From assembly GCA_963759115.1 (NCBI GenBank), contig CAVWXT010000002.1, positions 248,001-312,000 of the forward strand: a stretch of 64,000 bases of DNA. The letters run 5' to 3'. Made by a program: the position numbers and the translations under genes. Origin of the DNA: CAVWXT01 sp963759115. Lineage in GTDB: Bacteria; Planctomycetota; Planctomycetia; Pirellulales; Thermoguttaceae. The notes beneath the pieces were generated by a model, which saw only the letters and a program-made list of their open reading frames with translations, did no database searches and was not told the DNA's origin. The first letter of the stretch is position 1. Each line of letters begins with the position of its first letter. Of this stretch, positions 45,943 to 53,405 are shown one piece after another.

Positions 45943-47028
45943 CTATGTCAGTTCTATTGTGGACTGCAATTTCAGTTCCACCACGCTCCCCGTGTTTGCC
46001 GATTGGTAGATCGCCTCGACCACTTCGAGGGCCTTGATGGCGTCCTGGCCGCCAATCGACGGCTGCCGCTGGTTGAGCACGTCGTCGGCGATTTCGGCCA
46101 CGTATTCCAGCCCTAGCGAGCCGCTGTAGCCGGGCGTGTTGTCCAACTCGAATTGGATCGTCTTGCGCGGCGCGCCGCCGAACCGCGGGTCGTTGCTGCA
46201 AACGAAGAGCGTCTGCCGGGTGCCCTCAAAGGCCGGCGCGAAGCTCATGCACCCTTCCGTGCCGCGGATGGCCAGATACAGATCGCGCCCGAAGGGGTAG
46301 CTATCGGGCACCGTGTAACTGATGTCCAGGGCCAGCGTCGCGCCGTTGGCGAACGTGCAGAGGGCGAAGGAATTGTCCTCGATGTCGTAGGTCTGGTTGA
46401 CGTGGACGTTCTTGCCGATCACGGCCGAGACTTCGCTCTGCAGGAGCCAGCGGTAGAGATCGATCCAATGAACGCCTAGATTGTACATCGGCCCGCCGCC
46501 GCTCTTCTTGGGATCGAGCATCCAGGGCGCGTGGCCGTCGATGTAGCGGTGCAGGCCGCCGGCGGCGCAGCGCCCTTCGCAGCCCACAATCCGCCCGAGC
46601 ACACCGGAATCGACGAACTTCTTCATTTCCCGGCAGACCGGGTGATAACGCCAGACGTAGGGCGTGCTGAACAGCACCTTGTTGCGGCGGCAGGCCTCGA
46701 CGACCTCGCGGGCGCTCCGGGCCGTGTTGGCCACCGGCTTTTCCACCACCACATTCACGCCCTTCTCGGCACAGGCGATGGCCGCCGCGGCACACTCGTC
46801 GTGCGGCAGCCAAATATAGGCCAGGTCAATCTTCTCGGCGGCCAGCAACTCCTGCCAGGTCGCGTAGGCCCGCAGGCCGAAGTCGCGGGCGAAGCCGGCC
46901 CGCAGCGATTCCGCCGGGTCGCATACCGCAACCACCTCGATGGTCTTTGTGGCTTGGAAGTGCAGCATGTAGCTGCGGGGATGAAGGTGTCCCAGACCGA
47001 TGACGGCGACCTTGATGCGACTGGCCAT
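45943..47028 (-). CDS. Gfo/Idh/MocA family oxidoreductase
   Basis: 361 aa. N-terminal NAD(P)-binding domain: VAVIGLGHLHPRSYMLHFQA, VVAVCDPAESLRAGFA, IDLAYIWLPHDECAAAAI and the hallmark GVNVVVEKPVANTARSA. The C-terminal alpha/beta domain carries the catalytic-site segment GGPMYNLGVHWIDLYRWLL (His and Asp). It oxidises or reduces sugars or inositols. No signal peptide, so cytoplasmic, unlike many planctomycete family members. GGGAGACG before ATG 47028 is a good ribosome site. A short C-terminal remnant of another gene lies upstream. Confidence 0.9.
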   Translation of the reverse strand: MASRIKVAVIGLGHLHPRSYMLHFQATKTIEVVAVCDPAESLRAGFARDFGLRAYATWQELLAAEKIDLAYIWLPHDECAAAAIACAEKGVNVVVEKPVANTARSAREVVEACRRNKVLFSTPYVWRYHPVCREMKKFVDSGVLGRIVGCEGRCAAGGLHRYIDGHAPWMLDPKKSGGGPMYNLGVHWIDLYRWLLQSEVSAVIGKNVHVNQTYDIEDNSFALCTFANGATLALDISYTVPDSYPFGRDLYLAIRGTEGCMSFAPAFEGTRQTLFVCSNDPRFGGAPRKTIQFELDNTPGYSGSLGLEYVAEIADDVLNQRQPSIGGQDAIKALEVVEAIYQSANTGSVVELKLQSTIELT

Positions 47029-47075
47029 GTGTGCGTCTCCCTAAGGCGGCCCGACCTCCACGGCGACAACTGAGA

Positions 47076-47171
47076 TTACTTCGGCGGCACCGGGTTGCCC
47101 TTGAGCAGCTCCGCGCTCCAGACGGCTGAGCGGGTGTCGTAGAGCTTCTGCGAGCAACCCGTGATTGTGGC
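47076..47171 (-). pseudogene. C-terminal remnant of an unidentified gene
   Basis: An open stretch ends ATITGCSQKLYDTRSAV, WSAELLKGNPVPPK and a TAA at 47076. It reads like a genuine protein C-terminus followed by the next gene 50 bases later. Going upstream it runs into a damaged half of the P1 palindrome at 47211-47257 with no start codon. Probably the leftover of a gene truncated by insertion and deletion; the family is not recognised. Confidence 0.3.
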
Positions 47172-47210
47172 AAGAAACCGGCTGGGCGTCAACCGGCCGG
47201 TTGCCCATTC

Positions 47211-47257
47211 AGGCCGATCGGTTCTTCAGGGGAGGGGGCGACTCTTGTCGCCGATTG
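47211..47257. repeat. Degenerate half of palindromic element P1
   Basis: The text GGCCGATCGGTTCTTCAG followed by GGAGGGGGCGACTCTTGTCG matches one arm of P1 (GGCCGATCAGTTCTTCAC, then GGGAGGCGACTCCAGTCGCC in the empty copy read on the minus strand) with several substitutions. The second arm is missing. It abuts the gene remnant at 47076-47171. Confidence 0.6.
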
Positions 47258-47296
47258 ACCGATCGTGCAACCCGCTTTTTGCGACGCGTGCGATGC

Positions 47297-48229
47297 TTAC
47301 GGCCTGTGCGCGATGATGATCTGAGACTTCGGCATCACGGCCTCCAAGGCATTCTTGACGTCCTTCCCTTGCGGCAGATCCAGAAGGGCGTTCCACGTCG
47401 CGCACCAGGCGTCGAGGAGACGGTGGTGCGGCGCCTCAAAATCCACGTGGCAGGGCCAGAACAGTGCGTGGTACATGGCCCAGAAGAAGCCGTAGGAGGC
47501 CCGCATTTCCACAACCAGCCCGGCGCTGGTCACAAGCTGCGCAAACTCGTCGCGCTCGATGACCCTGATGTGATTCGGTTTCCGGAACGCTGCTTCCGGA
47601 GCAAGACACTTCTGCACGCTCTCGGCGGCAGGATCGGGCACGGAGAGCAAGTATCGGGCGCCGTGCTTGCCCACTCTGACTAATTCGTTCAGGAACCGAA
47701 CCGGATCGTCGACGTGCTCGATGACTTCGGTTGAGATGACCTTCGTGGCCGTTTCATTTTCGAGCGGCAAGGGATTCGCATCGGTCACGATGGCCGTGAC
47801 GATTCGCGCCGGCTCCTGCCGCACGAGTTTCTCGGTCGACGCCACCCGGACCGGATCGATGTCGGCGATAATGATGTGATCGCAGATGCTGGCGCAGAAT
47901 CGCGCATTGCCGCCCGCACCGCATCCGACGTCGAGCACCGTGTCGCTCGGGTCGATTTGGAACCCCGGACATAGTTCGCGTGTTTCGCTGCAGAACCATC
48001 CCGACGCCGAGGCGTCGCGCAGGCCCAGGAGCCGGTGGTCGGCAATCTGCGCCGACCGCGGGGCGGCGACGGGTGAAGAAAGGTCCTTCGGCAGGGCGTC
48101 GGCTCCCATGTCCAGCCGCCGAGCCCCGACGCAGCACCTTGCCAGCGCGTCTAACCGGTACAGCAACGTGCCTTCGTGAGCACCGCTCAAGCCCGTCGTG
48201 TGGTAGAACCTTCTCAATGCCGTGATCAT
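47297..48229 (-). CDS. Class I SAM-dependent methyltransferase in the surface-glycan cluster
   Basis: 310 aa from the Met at 48229, supported by a CCGGAG upstream. Methyltransferase core: VLDVGCGAGGNARFCASI (SAM loop), IIIADIDPVRVASTEKLV, ATKVISTEVIEHVDDPVRFL and ARYLLSVPDPAAESV. The C-terminal part resembles glycan-associated UbiE/MenG-like methyltransferases. It heads a row of minus-strand genes (acyltransferase, GT9, HldE), so it may methylate a surface polysaccharide or its precursor (inference). Confidence 0.85.
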   Translation of the reverse strand: MITALRRFYHTTGLSGAHEGTLLYRLDALARCCVGARRLDMGADALPKDLSSPVAAPRSAQIADHRLLGLRDASASGWFCSETRELCPGFQIDPSDTVLDVGCGAGGNARFCASICDHIIIADIDPVRVASTEKLVRQEPARIVTAIVTDANPLPLENETATKVISTEVIEHVDDPVRFLNELVRVGKHGARYLLSVPDPAAESVQKCLAPEAAFRKPNHIRVIERDEFAQLVTSAGLVVEMRASYGFFWAMYHALFWPCHVDFEAPHHRLLDAWCATWNALLDLPQGKDVKNALEAVMPKSQIIIAHRP

Positions 48230-48392
48230 TCTTGTTTCTCCGGTATCATGACCGTCGTTTCGATTTGCCCAAGGCAACTACCATGGTTAACGTGACAACG
48301 AAGCGTCATCCGCATCGGCCCGCGCAACGCATGCGCGTTCGCATCGGCCCGCCCTCGCGCTTCCGGCTCGGTGTGTTCATTCAGCAAATACC

Positions 48393-49625
48393 TCACGCCG
48401 CCTTCCCGGCAGCGAACGGCAAGATCGTGGGTGGCTCCTGAACCTCGCCCTTAGCACGGCTCGGCTTAGTTTTGCGAAAGTACCACCGCTCGCAAACGGC
48501 AAATGAGACGACTGCGACACTCAGCGATAGGGCCATGCAAGCCGCCAGGAAGATGGCGTACGCGGGGACCAACGGCAGCGACCGCAGAGGCTGCCGCAAC
48601 CAATCCGTCACCAAGATGACGCAGGAAATGTGCGTCAGATAGAACGAATAGGATATGTTGCCGAAGCCGCGCAGCGCGGACAGGGAGAACAACCCATTGA
48701 GGAACCCTCGGCCCCAACAAGACTTGATGAATAGGATCGACGCAGCGGGTCCAAAAATGGGAATGAAGTATTCGGTGCGCAGGGCGCCGAAGGAAAAGGC
48801 CGCGCACGCCGCCAAGTAGGCCGCCAGGACCCATCGCGTGGAAAGCTGTTCGGCCAAACGCTTCAGGACATTGTCGCCGAAAGAGCCCACCATGACGCCG
48901 AAAAAGAACATGACAAACCGCGGCATCTGGCCATACACCAGCAGCGCGACGGATAGAACCAGGGCCGGTCGCAACAGCCTTGCCAGCGGGCCTCTTCCGC
49001 CCGCCCGATCCGCCGCCAGCAGCAGGCAGGGCATTGACAAGTAGAAACAGGCCTCAAGGAAGAGCGTCCAACTCGCCTCGGCATAGGCCTCAATTCTCCC
49101 CATGAAACCGGGGCAGCCGTTCAAGAAAACCAAGTTGCAGAGAAAATCGTAGGTCCGAAACGGCGTGTCCTTCACATACCAAACACGCACCGCAACGCCC
49201 AAGGCCAATGCGAACAAGAACGCCGGATAGATCCGCAGACAACGTTTCTTCAAGTAGTTCCGGTAGAAGGAGCCGTTGTCGTGGTGGGCCCTCTGAAGAA
49301 TACGCATGATCAGAAAGCCGCTGAGCAGAAAGAAAAGGTCCACGCCGTAATAGGCGTTCGACAGGCAGGCCAACGCGGTGTCCAACGGCGAACATCAATG
49401 CCATACCCCGACCACCGAATGGTGGTGCATCTCCGAGACGGAGACGCCTTGATGGAAGAAAAGGAAGCGTCCGTTCGCGTGAATCAGGAATACAAGCAGA
49501 GCGGCATACCCGCGGATTCCCTCCATCGCCGCATTTCGGCCCGGATCGCGACCGATCAGAAAGAACTGCCGCACCCGTTCGGCGAGCCCGACCCTCGTGT
49601 TCGTCTGATCGCCGACTTGGAACAT
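48393..49625 (-). CDS. Acyltransferase family 3 membrane protein interrupted by an in-frame TGA
   Basis: O-acetylase type (OafA/NodX) with about ten membrane segments. The start at 49625 (MFQVGDQTNTRVGLAERV) leads to NAAMEGIRGYAALLVFLIHA, where the His is the catalytic residue. After SVVGVWH comes TGA at 49395-49397, and the same frame continues CSPLDTALACLSNAYYGVDL, FFLLSGFLIMRI, the second hallmark of the family, and then the remaining segments to 48393. There is no frame change, so this is a nonsense codon or two compensating indels rather than a simple slip. If functional, it would acylate a sugar of the surface glycan, using an inner-membrane acyl donor. Confidence 0.8.
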
Positions 49626-49660
49626 GAAACATTTTCCCCGCGGCTTACCGACCGATTGAA

Positions 49661-50854
49661 CTAAGCAGCTTTGACTGAAGGCATGGTGTCTTGCAGGTGG
49701 GGCCGCAACGCCTCGACGATCACCTCGGGAGGCTGCTGCGATAGACAGCGGGGGCCGTCCAACCCTCGCGGGCAATTCCGGAGCCAGTCTCCCGTGGTCC
49801 ACCAACAGCCGCCGCAAAACGCGGGGGGAATGTTGATGTTCTCCTCGTAGCCAAAGTAATCCAGAGAGGTGGGCCCGAAGACAACGCACGACCGGGTCCC
49901 AAGGCAACTGGCCACGTGAACCAGGCCCCCTTCGTTGTCGATGTGCAGTGCCGCCGAGCCGAGGATCGCCGCGGTCTCCGCCATCGACGTGCGGCCGATC
50001 AGGTTCAGGTCGACCGCGTCAATGGGCTGGCTCGTGTCGGCTCCGAGTTGAACGATGTAGACGTTGGGACATGCCTCGCGAAGACGCGGCACGAGCTCCG
50101 GGAATCGCGGATAACATTTTGTCGCGGGCCGCCCTCGGCCCACGTGGCCGGCCTCCTCGGCGTCGAAACCATTATGAAGCGTCACGTAGCGTTTGCCTTC
50201 AAGGCCGAAGCGAGGCAGTGCATGCTCGTCGGTCGCCAGCGGCAATCGCGGTCCGCCGTACTTGATGCCCGACATCCCCTGCAAAAAGTTGTATCGGTTC
50301 ATGTTCATGAACACGGCCGCCTGGCCCAAAGCGCCATCCAGGCGGGGATGATTTTCGATGAACACGTCAATCTTTGGCTCGAACCTCTGCAGCGCACCGC
50401 AAATGTTCGGCAGCCGCTTGTTGTACCTGCGGACCGCGCCCCAATTGGCCCACCGCGTATAGGCCACAACAAAGGACATGATCCACATGGTCAACGGGTA
50501 AGAGTGGCGCCTGTTCTCCCAGGAGAACGCCTCGTCATAACATTCGTTGAACTGCTCGAATTGCGAGAAGATCCACGCGGCGGAATCGGGGCGGGAACTG
50601 AAAACGTCGAACCTGAAATCGCCGGCCGCGGCGAGAAGGTCGCGGACGTAGCGCGCCGCGATCAAGTGATCGCCGATGCCCCCGGTAATCCTGAAGGCTA
50701 GGATCACGTCCTTCTCCGGGAGTTTCTCGCCGACGGGGACCGCCGCGACACGGGAGCTCAACGCCAGGGCGGCCTGGTGGATGCCGTACAACACCGTGCC
50801 AGGCGGCGCCGCGTGAAGGCCGATTCGTTTGTAGAGGCGCATGAGGCGATTCAT
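49661..50854 (-). CDS. Family 9 glycosyltransferase (heptosyltransferase-like)
   Basis: 397 aa from the Met at 50854 (MNRLMRLYKRIGLHAAPPGT). GT-B fold: ILAFRITGGIGDHLIAARYV (the G-G-I-G-D start of GT9), FDVFSSRPDSAAWIF, KRYVTLHNGFDAEEAGH and the donor site DLNLIGRTSMAETAAILGSA, LHIDNEGGLVHVASCLGTRS, CVVFGPTSLDYFGY. GT9 enzymes add heptose or related sugars to LPS core in the cytoplasm. A Cys-rich C-terminal region (FCGGCWWTTGDWLRNCP) is a feature of the planctomycete branch. Between the acyltransferase and HldE genes, it supports a heptose-using surface glycan. Confidence 0.88.
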   Translation of the reverse strand: MNRLMRLYKRIGLHAAPPGTVLYGIHQAALALSSRVAAVPVGEKLPEKDVILAFRITGGIGDHLIAARYVRDLLAAAGDFRFDVFSSRPDSAAWIFSQFEQFNECYDEAFSWENRRHSYPLTMWIMSFVVAYTRWANWGAVRRYNKRLPNICGALQRFEPKIDVFIENHPRLDGALGQAAVFMNMNRYNFLQGMSGIKYGGPRLPLATDEHALPRFGLEGKRYVTLHNGFDAEEAGHVGRGRPATKCYPRFPELVPRLREACPNVYIVQLGADTSQPIDAVDLNLIGRTSMAETAAILGSAALHIDNEGGLVHVASCLGTRSCVVFGPTSLDYFGYEENINIPPAFCGGCWWTTGDWLRNCPRGLDGPRCLSQQPPEVIVEALRPHLQDTMPSVKAA

Positions 50855-51188
50855 TGCCGGAATCCTGATTCGTGGCAGGCCTGCGGTGTGCAGAACGCGA
50901 CAAGGCTCTCGCGCTGCCGCTAAGGCCGTGGATCGTGTCCGCTGGCAAAAAAGGAGTTCCAAAGACCCCGGAACGGGAGAGCACGGTAATTACCAGAACT
51001 CGGGGCATGAAACAAGGTCACTTTCGCCTACCCCCCAGGGGGTCAACGGCGAGTACGCCCATGAATGCCACGCGCGGGGAACGGTTGTAGCGATCCAGAG
51101 GAGACTTTGTGATTGTCGGTTGACTCGGCGGTCCGGCCGTCTCGTCGCCGGGTGTTGTTGGAGTGCAGCCGATGCGCCGGCGCTGAGG
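50855..51188. other. Intergenic region upstream of the GT9 gene
   Basis: About 330 bases leading into two butt-joined palindromes. No gene supported; it presumably includes the GT9 promoter. Nothing else recognised. Confidence 0.4.
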
Positions 51189-51323
51189 ACTAGTGCCCCG
51201 ACCGACCTGACTTGACGGGTGCCACAGGCTGCTTGTCAGCCCGTGCTGTGGCCGATTCCTGCACTGGCCGGCAAGCGGCCAGTGGCACCCAAGCTGTCAA
51301 CACAGCACGGCCGGGGCACTAGT
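51189..51323. repeat. TA-flanked palindromic miniature element (tip GTGCCCCG)
   Basis: ACTAGTGCCCCG (51189-51200) is inverted at 51312-51323. Inside, GGGTGCCAC (51217-51225) is inverted at 51282-51290. The inner GGGTGCCAC part resembles that of the element at 16385, though the tips differ. Its right TA is shared with the next element. Confidence 0.7.
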
Positions 51324-51441
51324 ACCGCGTTTCATAAATCCGTCGGTTATGCAGACGTCCAGGAATTCAGCGGAAAATCATCGACTTCAAGCGGAAATAC
51401 CGGACTTTCGATGACCGACGAACTTGTGAAACGCGGTACTA
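51320..51441. repeat. TA-flanked palindromic miniature element at the hldE stop codon
   Basis: TAGTACCGCGTTTCA (51320-51334) is perfectly inverted at 51427-51441. With TA as duplicated target the tip is GTACCGCGTTTCA. The TAG stop codon of the HldE gene (minus strand, 51439-51441) is formed by the outer TA of this element plus its first base. Insertion therefore took place at or beside the stop codon without changing the protein. It is joined end to end with the preceding element. Confidence 0.75.
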
Positions 51442-52560
51442 GGCCGCGCGTCGTTTGCCTTCCGTACTGCCGCGGATCTTGTCGATCAGGCCGGTGGTGG
51501 AATAGTTCGATTTCATGGGCACAGTCACTACGCGTCCGCCGCGAGCGGTGACCAGTCCGTGCCCCACGACCTGTTCGACGCTGTACTGGGCCGCCTTCAC
51601 CAGCACGTCGGGCCGCAGGCGGTCGACCAGTCCCATCACGCTGGCCTCGTCGAAGATCACCACGTAATCGACGCACGCCAGCCCGGCGAGCATTTCGGCG
51701 CGGCCCTGCTCGTCGATGAGCGGCCGGTCCGGGCCTTTCAACTCGCGCACGCTGCGGTCGCTGTTGAGCCCCACTACCAGACAGTCGCCCTGCTTCCGGG
51801 CCTCTTGCAGCGAGGCAACGTGCCCGGGATGCATCAGGTCGAAGCAGCCGTTGGTCATTGCGATCCGCCGGCCAGCCAGCCGCAGCCGGTCGAGCTGCTC
51901 TTGAAGCCGTTCGACGGAGAAGATTTTGTGCTCCGTGCCGCCGCTGCCGTGCGCCAGCTCGGCGATGATCTCCTGTCGCGTAAACGGCATCACGCCGAGG
52001 CGTTCCACCTCCAGGCCGCCGGCGGCATTGGCCAATTCGATGGCCGCCGGGAAGTCGGCGCCGGCCGCCAGCGAGTAGCTCAGCGTGCTGAGAACCATGT
52101 CCCCCGCGCCGGTGATGTCGCACACGTGCCGTGGCCGACAGGGGAAGAGCCGGGCGTTGCCCCGCTTGTCGGCCCAGGCGATGCCGTCGCGGTCGAGCGT
52201 GACCAACACGGTCTCGATGCCCAGCGCAACCAGTTGCTGCGCCGCCTCCAGGCCGTCCTGCGGCGTGGCGATTCGCCGGCCGGTGGCCAACCCCGCCTCG
52301 CTGCGGTTGGGCGTAATGCACGCGCAACCGGCGTAACGGCGGTAGTCGGCCCCCTTGATCGGATCGGCGATGACGCGCACGCCCGCCGCCCGGCCGAGTT
52401 CGACCAGTCGCGGGATCATCGGGCCCGCGCACACGCCCTTGTTGTAATCGCTGACCACGATCAGATCGACGCCGTCGAGGCAGGCTTCGATGCGTTCGAG
52501 CAGTTGGCAGCGGATCGCGTCGGCGATCGGGTCCGTGTCCTCCTGATCAACGCGCATCAT
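51439..52560 (-). CDS. hldE: HldE-type bifunctional heptose kinase/adenylyltransferase, main part (frameshifted)
   Basis: C-terminal two-thirds of a bifunctional enzyme. The end of the PfkB-type kinase domain is here: DLIVVSDYNKGVCAGPMI, ACITPNRSEAGLATGRR, and the catalytic GAGD in CDITGAGDMVLSTLS. The nucleotidyltransferase domain follows, with the HxGH motif in MTNGCFDLMHPGHVASL, VVGLNSDRSVRELKGPDRPL and KSNYSTTGLIDKI. Together the two domains make ADP-glycero-manno-heptose, precursor of LPS inner core heptose. The frame breaks near 52555 and the N-terminus is at 52547-52936. Corrected length about 498 aa, near the family norm. Just upstream of GT9 in the same direction, a fitting partner. 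Confidence 0.9.
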   Translation of the reverse strand: MMRVDQEDTDPIADAIRCQLLERIEACLDGVDLIVVSDYNKGVCAGPMIPRLVELGRAAGVRVIADPIKGADYRRYAGCACITPNRSEAGLATGRRIATPQDGLEAAQQLVALGIETVLVTLDRDGIAWADKRGNARLFPCRPRHVCDITGAGDMVLSTLSYSLAAGADFPAAIELANAAGGLEVERLGVMPFTRQEIIAELAHGSGGTEHKIFSVERLQEQLDRLRLAGRRIAMTNGCFDLMHPGHVASLQEARKQGDCLVVGLNSDRSVRELKGPDRPLIDEQGRAEMLAGLACVDYVVIFDEASVMGLVDRLRPDVLVKAAQYSVEQVVGHGLVTARGGRVVTVPMKSNYSTTGLIDKIRGSTEGKRRAA

Positions 52561-52936
52561 GTGGTGCGGACTCCGCTGCTGCGCGGCCCAGCAGGCGTTC
52601 CTTCACCGTGGTGATCCGCTGCGCATCGGTCAACAAGCATTGGCAATCGACGCCGGTTTTCTCCAGCAATTCGCGGATGGTGCGGCCTTCCGGGTCGTCG
52701 CCGGTGACGGAGGCCAGCACCGTTTCGGCCTCCAGGGCGACCTGCATCGAGGCCACGCTCCCGGCCCCGCCAAGTCGATGTTCCCGCTTGCCCACGCGGA
52801 GGACGGGAATCGGCGCTTCGGGGCTGATGCGTTCCACGTCACCCCACACGTAGCGGTCGAGCATCACGTCGCCCACCAGCAGGATCCGCGGGCGGAATGG
52901 CCGTTTGAGCAACGCGATCAGATCGTCGGACGGCAT
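52547..52936 (-). CDS. hldE: HldE N-terminal part (PfkB kinase domain start)
   Basis: Starts at ATG 52936 after GGGAGA. Sequence ILLVGDVMLDRYVWGDVERI, PEAPIPVLRVGKREHRLGGA and GSVASMQVALEAETVLASVTG is the standard opening of the RfaE/HldE kinase domain, with the sugar-binding GGA loop. It should continue LLGRAQQRSPHHMMRVDQED into the frame of the main part; the join needs a one-base correction close to 52555. Confidence 0.85.
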   Translation of the reverse strand: MPSDDLIALLKRPFRPRILLVGDVMLDRYVWGDVERISPEAPIPVLRVGKREHRLGGAGSVASMQVALEAETVLASVTGDDPEGRTIRELLEKTGVDCQCLLTDAQRITTVKERLLGRAAAESAPHDAR

Positions 52937-53405
52937 GAAGAGAGTCTCCCGTTTCGCCGAAGGTGCATGACTTACCCAAGCGGGCGGAAGATAACTCCCG
53001 CCAGGCTTCCCGCCAAGAGCAGTTACGGCTGCCAGCAGGCTTTTTTCAGGGGCTCTCTGCTCGAAAGGAAACCAAGCCTCATGCGTACCACCCAAAAGAG
53101 TTGTTCGTCGGAGGCGGCGTAACGAGAACGGCCTGCACGACGATCTTGAAACATCGTCTCACACTGTCGGCGCTGCGCCGGCACTGCGCCACGCGGCAAC
53201 ATGCATCAGACAATGCTGTGCAAGCCGGAAAGACCACGCAATTGCTACAGGTTGACAGTTCGCGTGCCGATAAGAAAACCGCATTCTCAAGCAGTGGGGG
53301 GCTCTTCGCCCTTGTGAATCCACTCAGTTTCGCCACATTCACGCGTGACGCCGGTGACTGCGGGTTGTGGGGTGACTAGCTAGCTCGGGATGTCCGAAAG
53401 AGAGA
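52937..53405. other. Divergent intergenic region, 470 bases
   Basis: Separates hldE (minus) from the tandem glycosyltransferase gene (plus). A TTGACA hexamer occurs at 53252-53257 but no fitting -10 was found. Short frames on both strands have no recognisable domain. Confidence 0.4.

Noticed and set aside
49395..49397. Selenocysteine codon in the acyltransferase
   Set aside because: No known selenoprotein in this family, no SECIS-like hairpin recognised, and other in-frame stops and indels in the window make error or mutation more likely.
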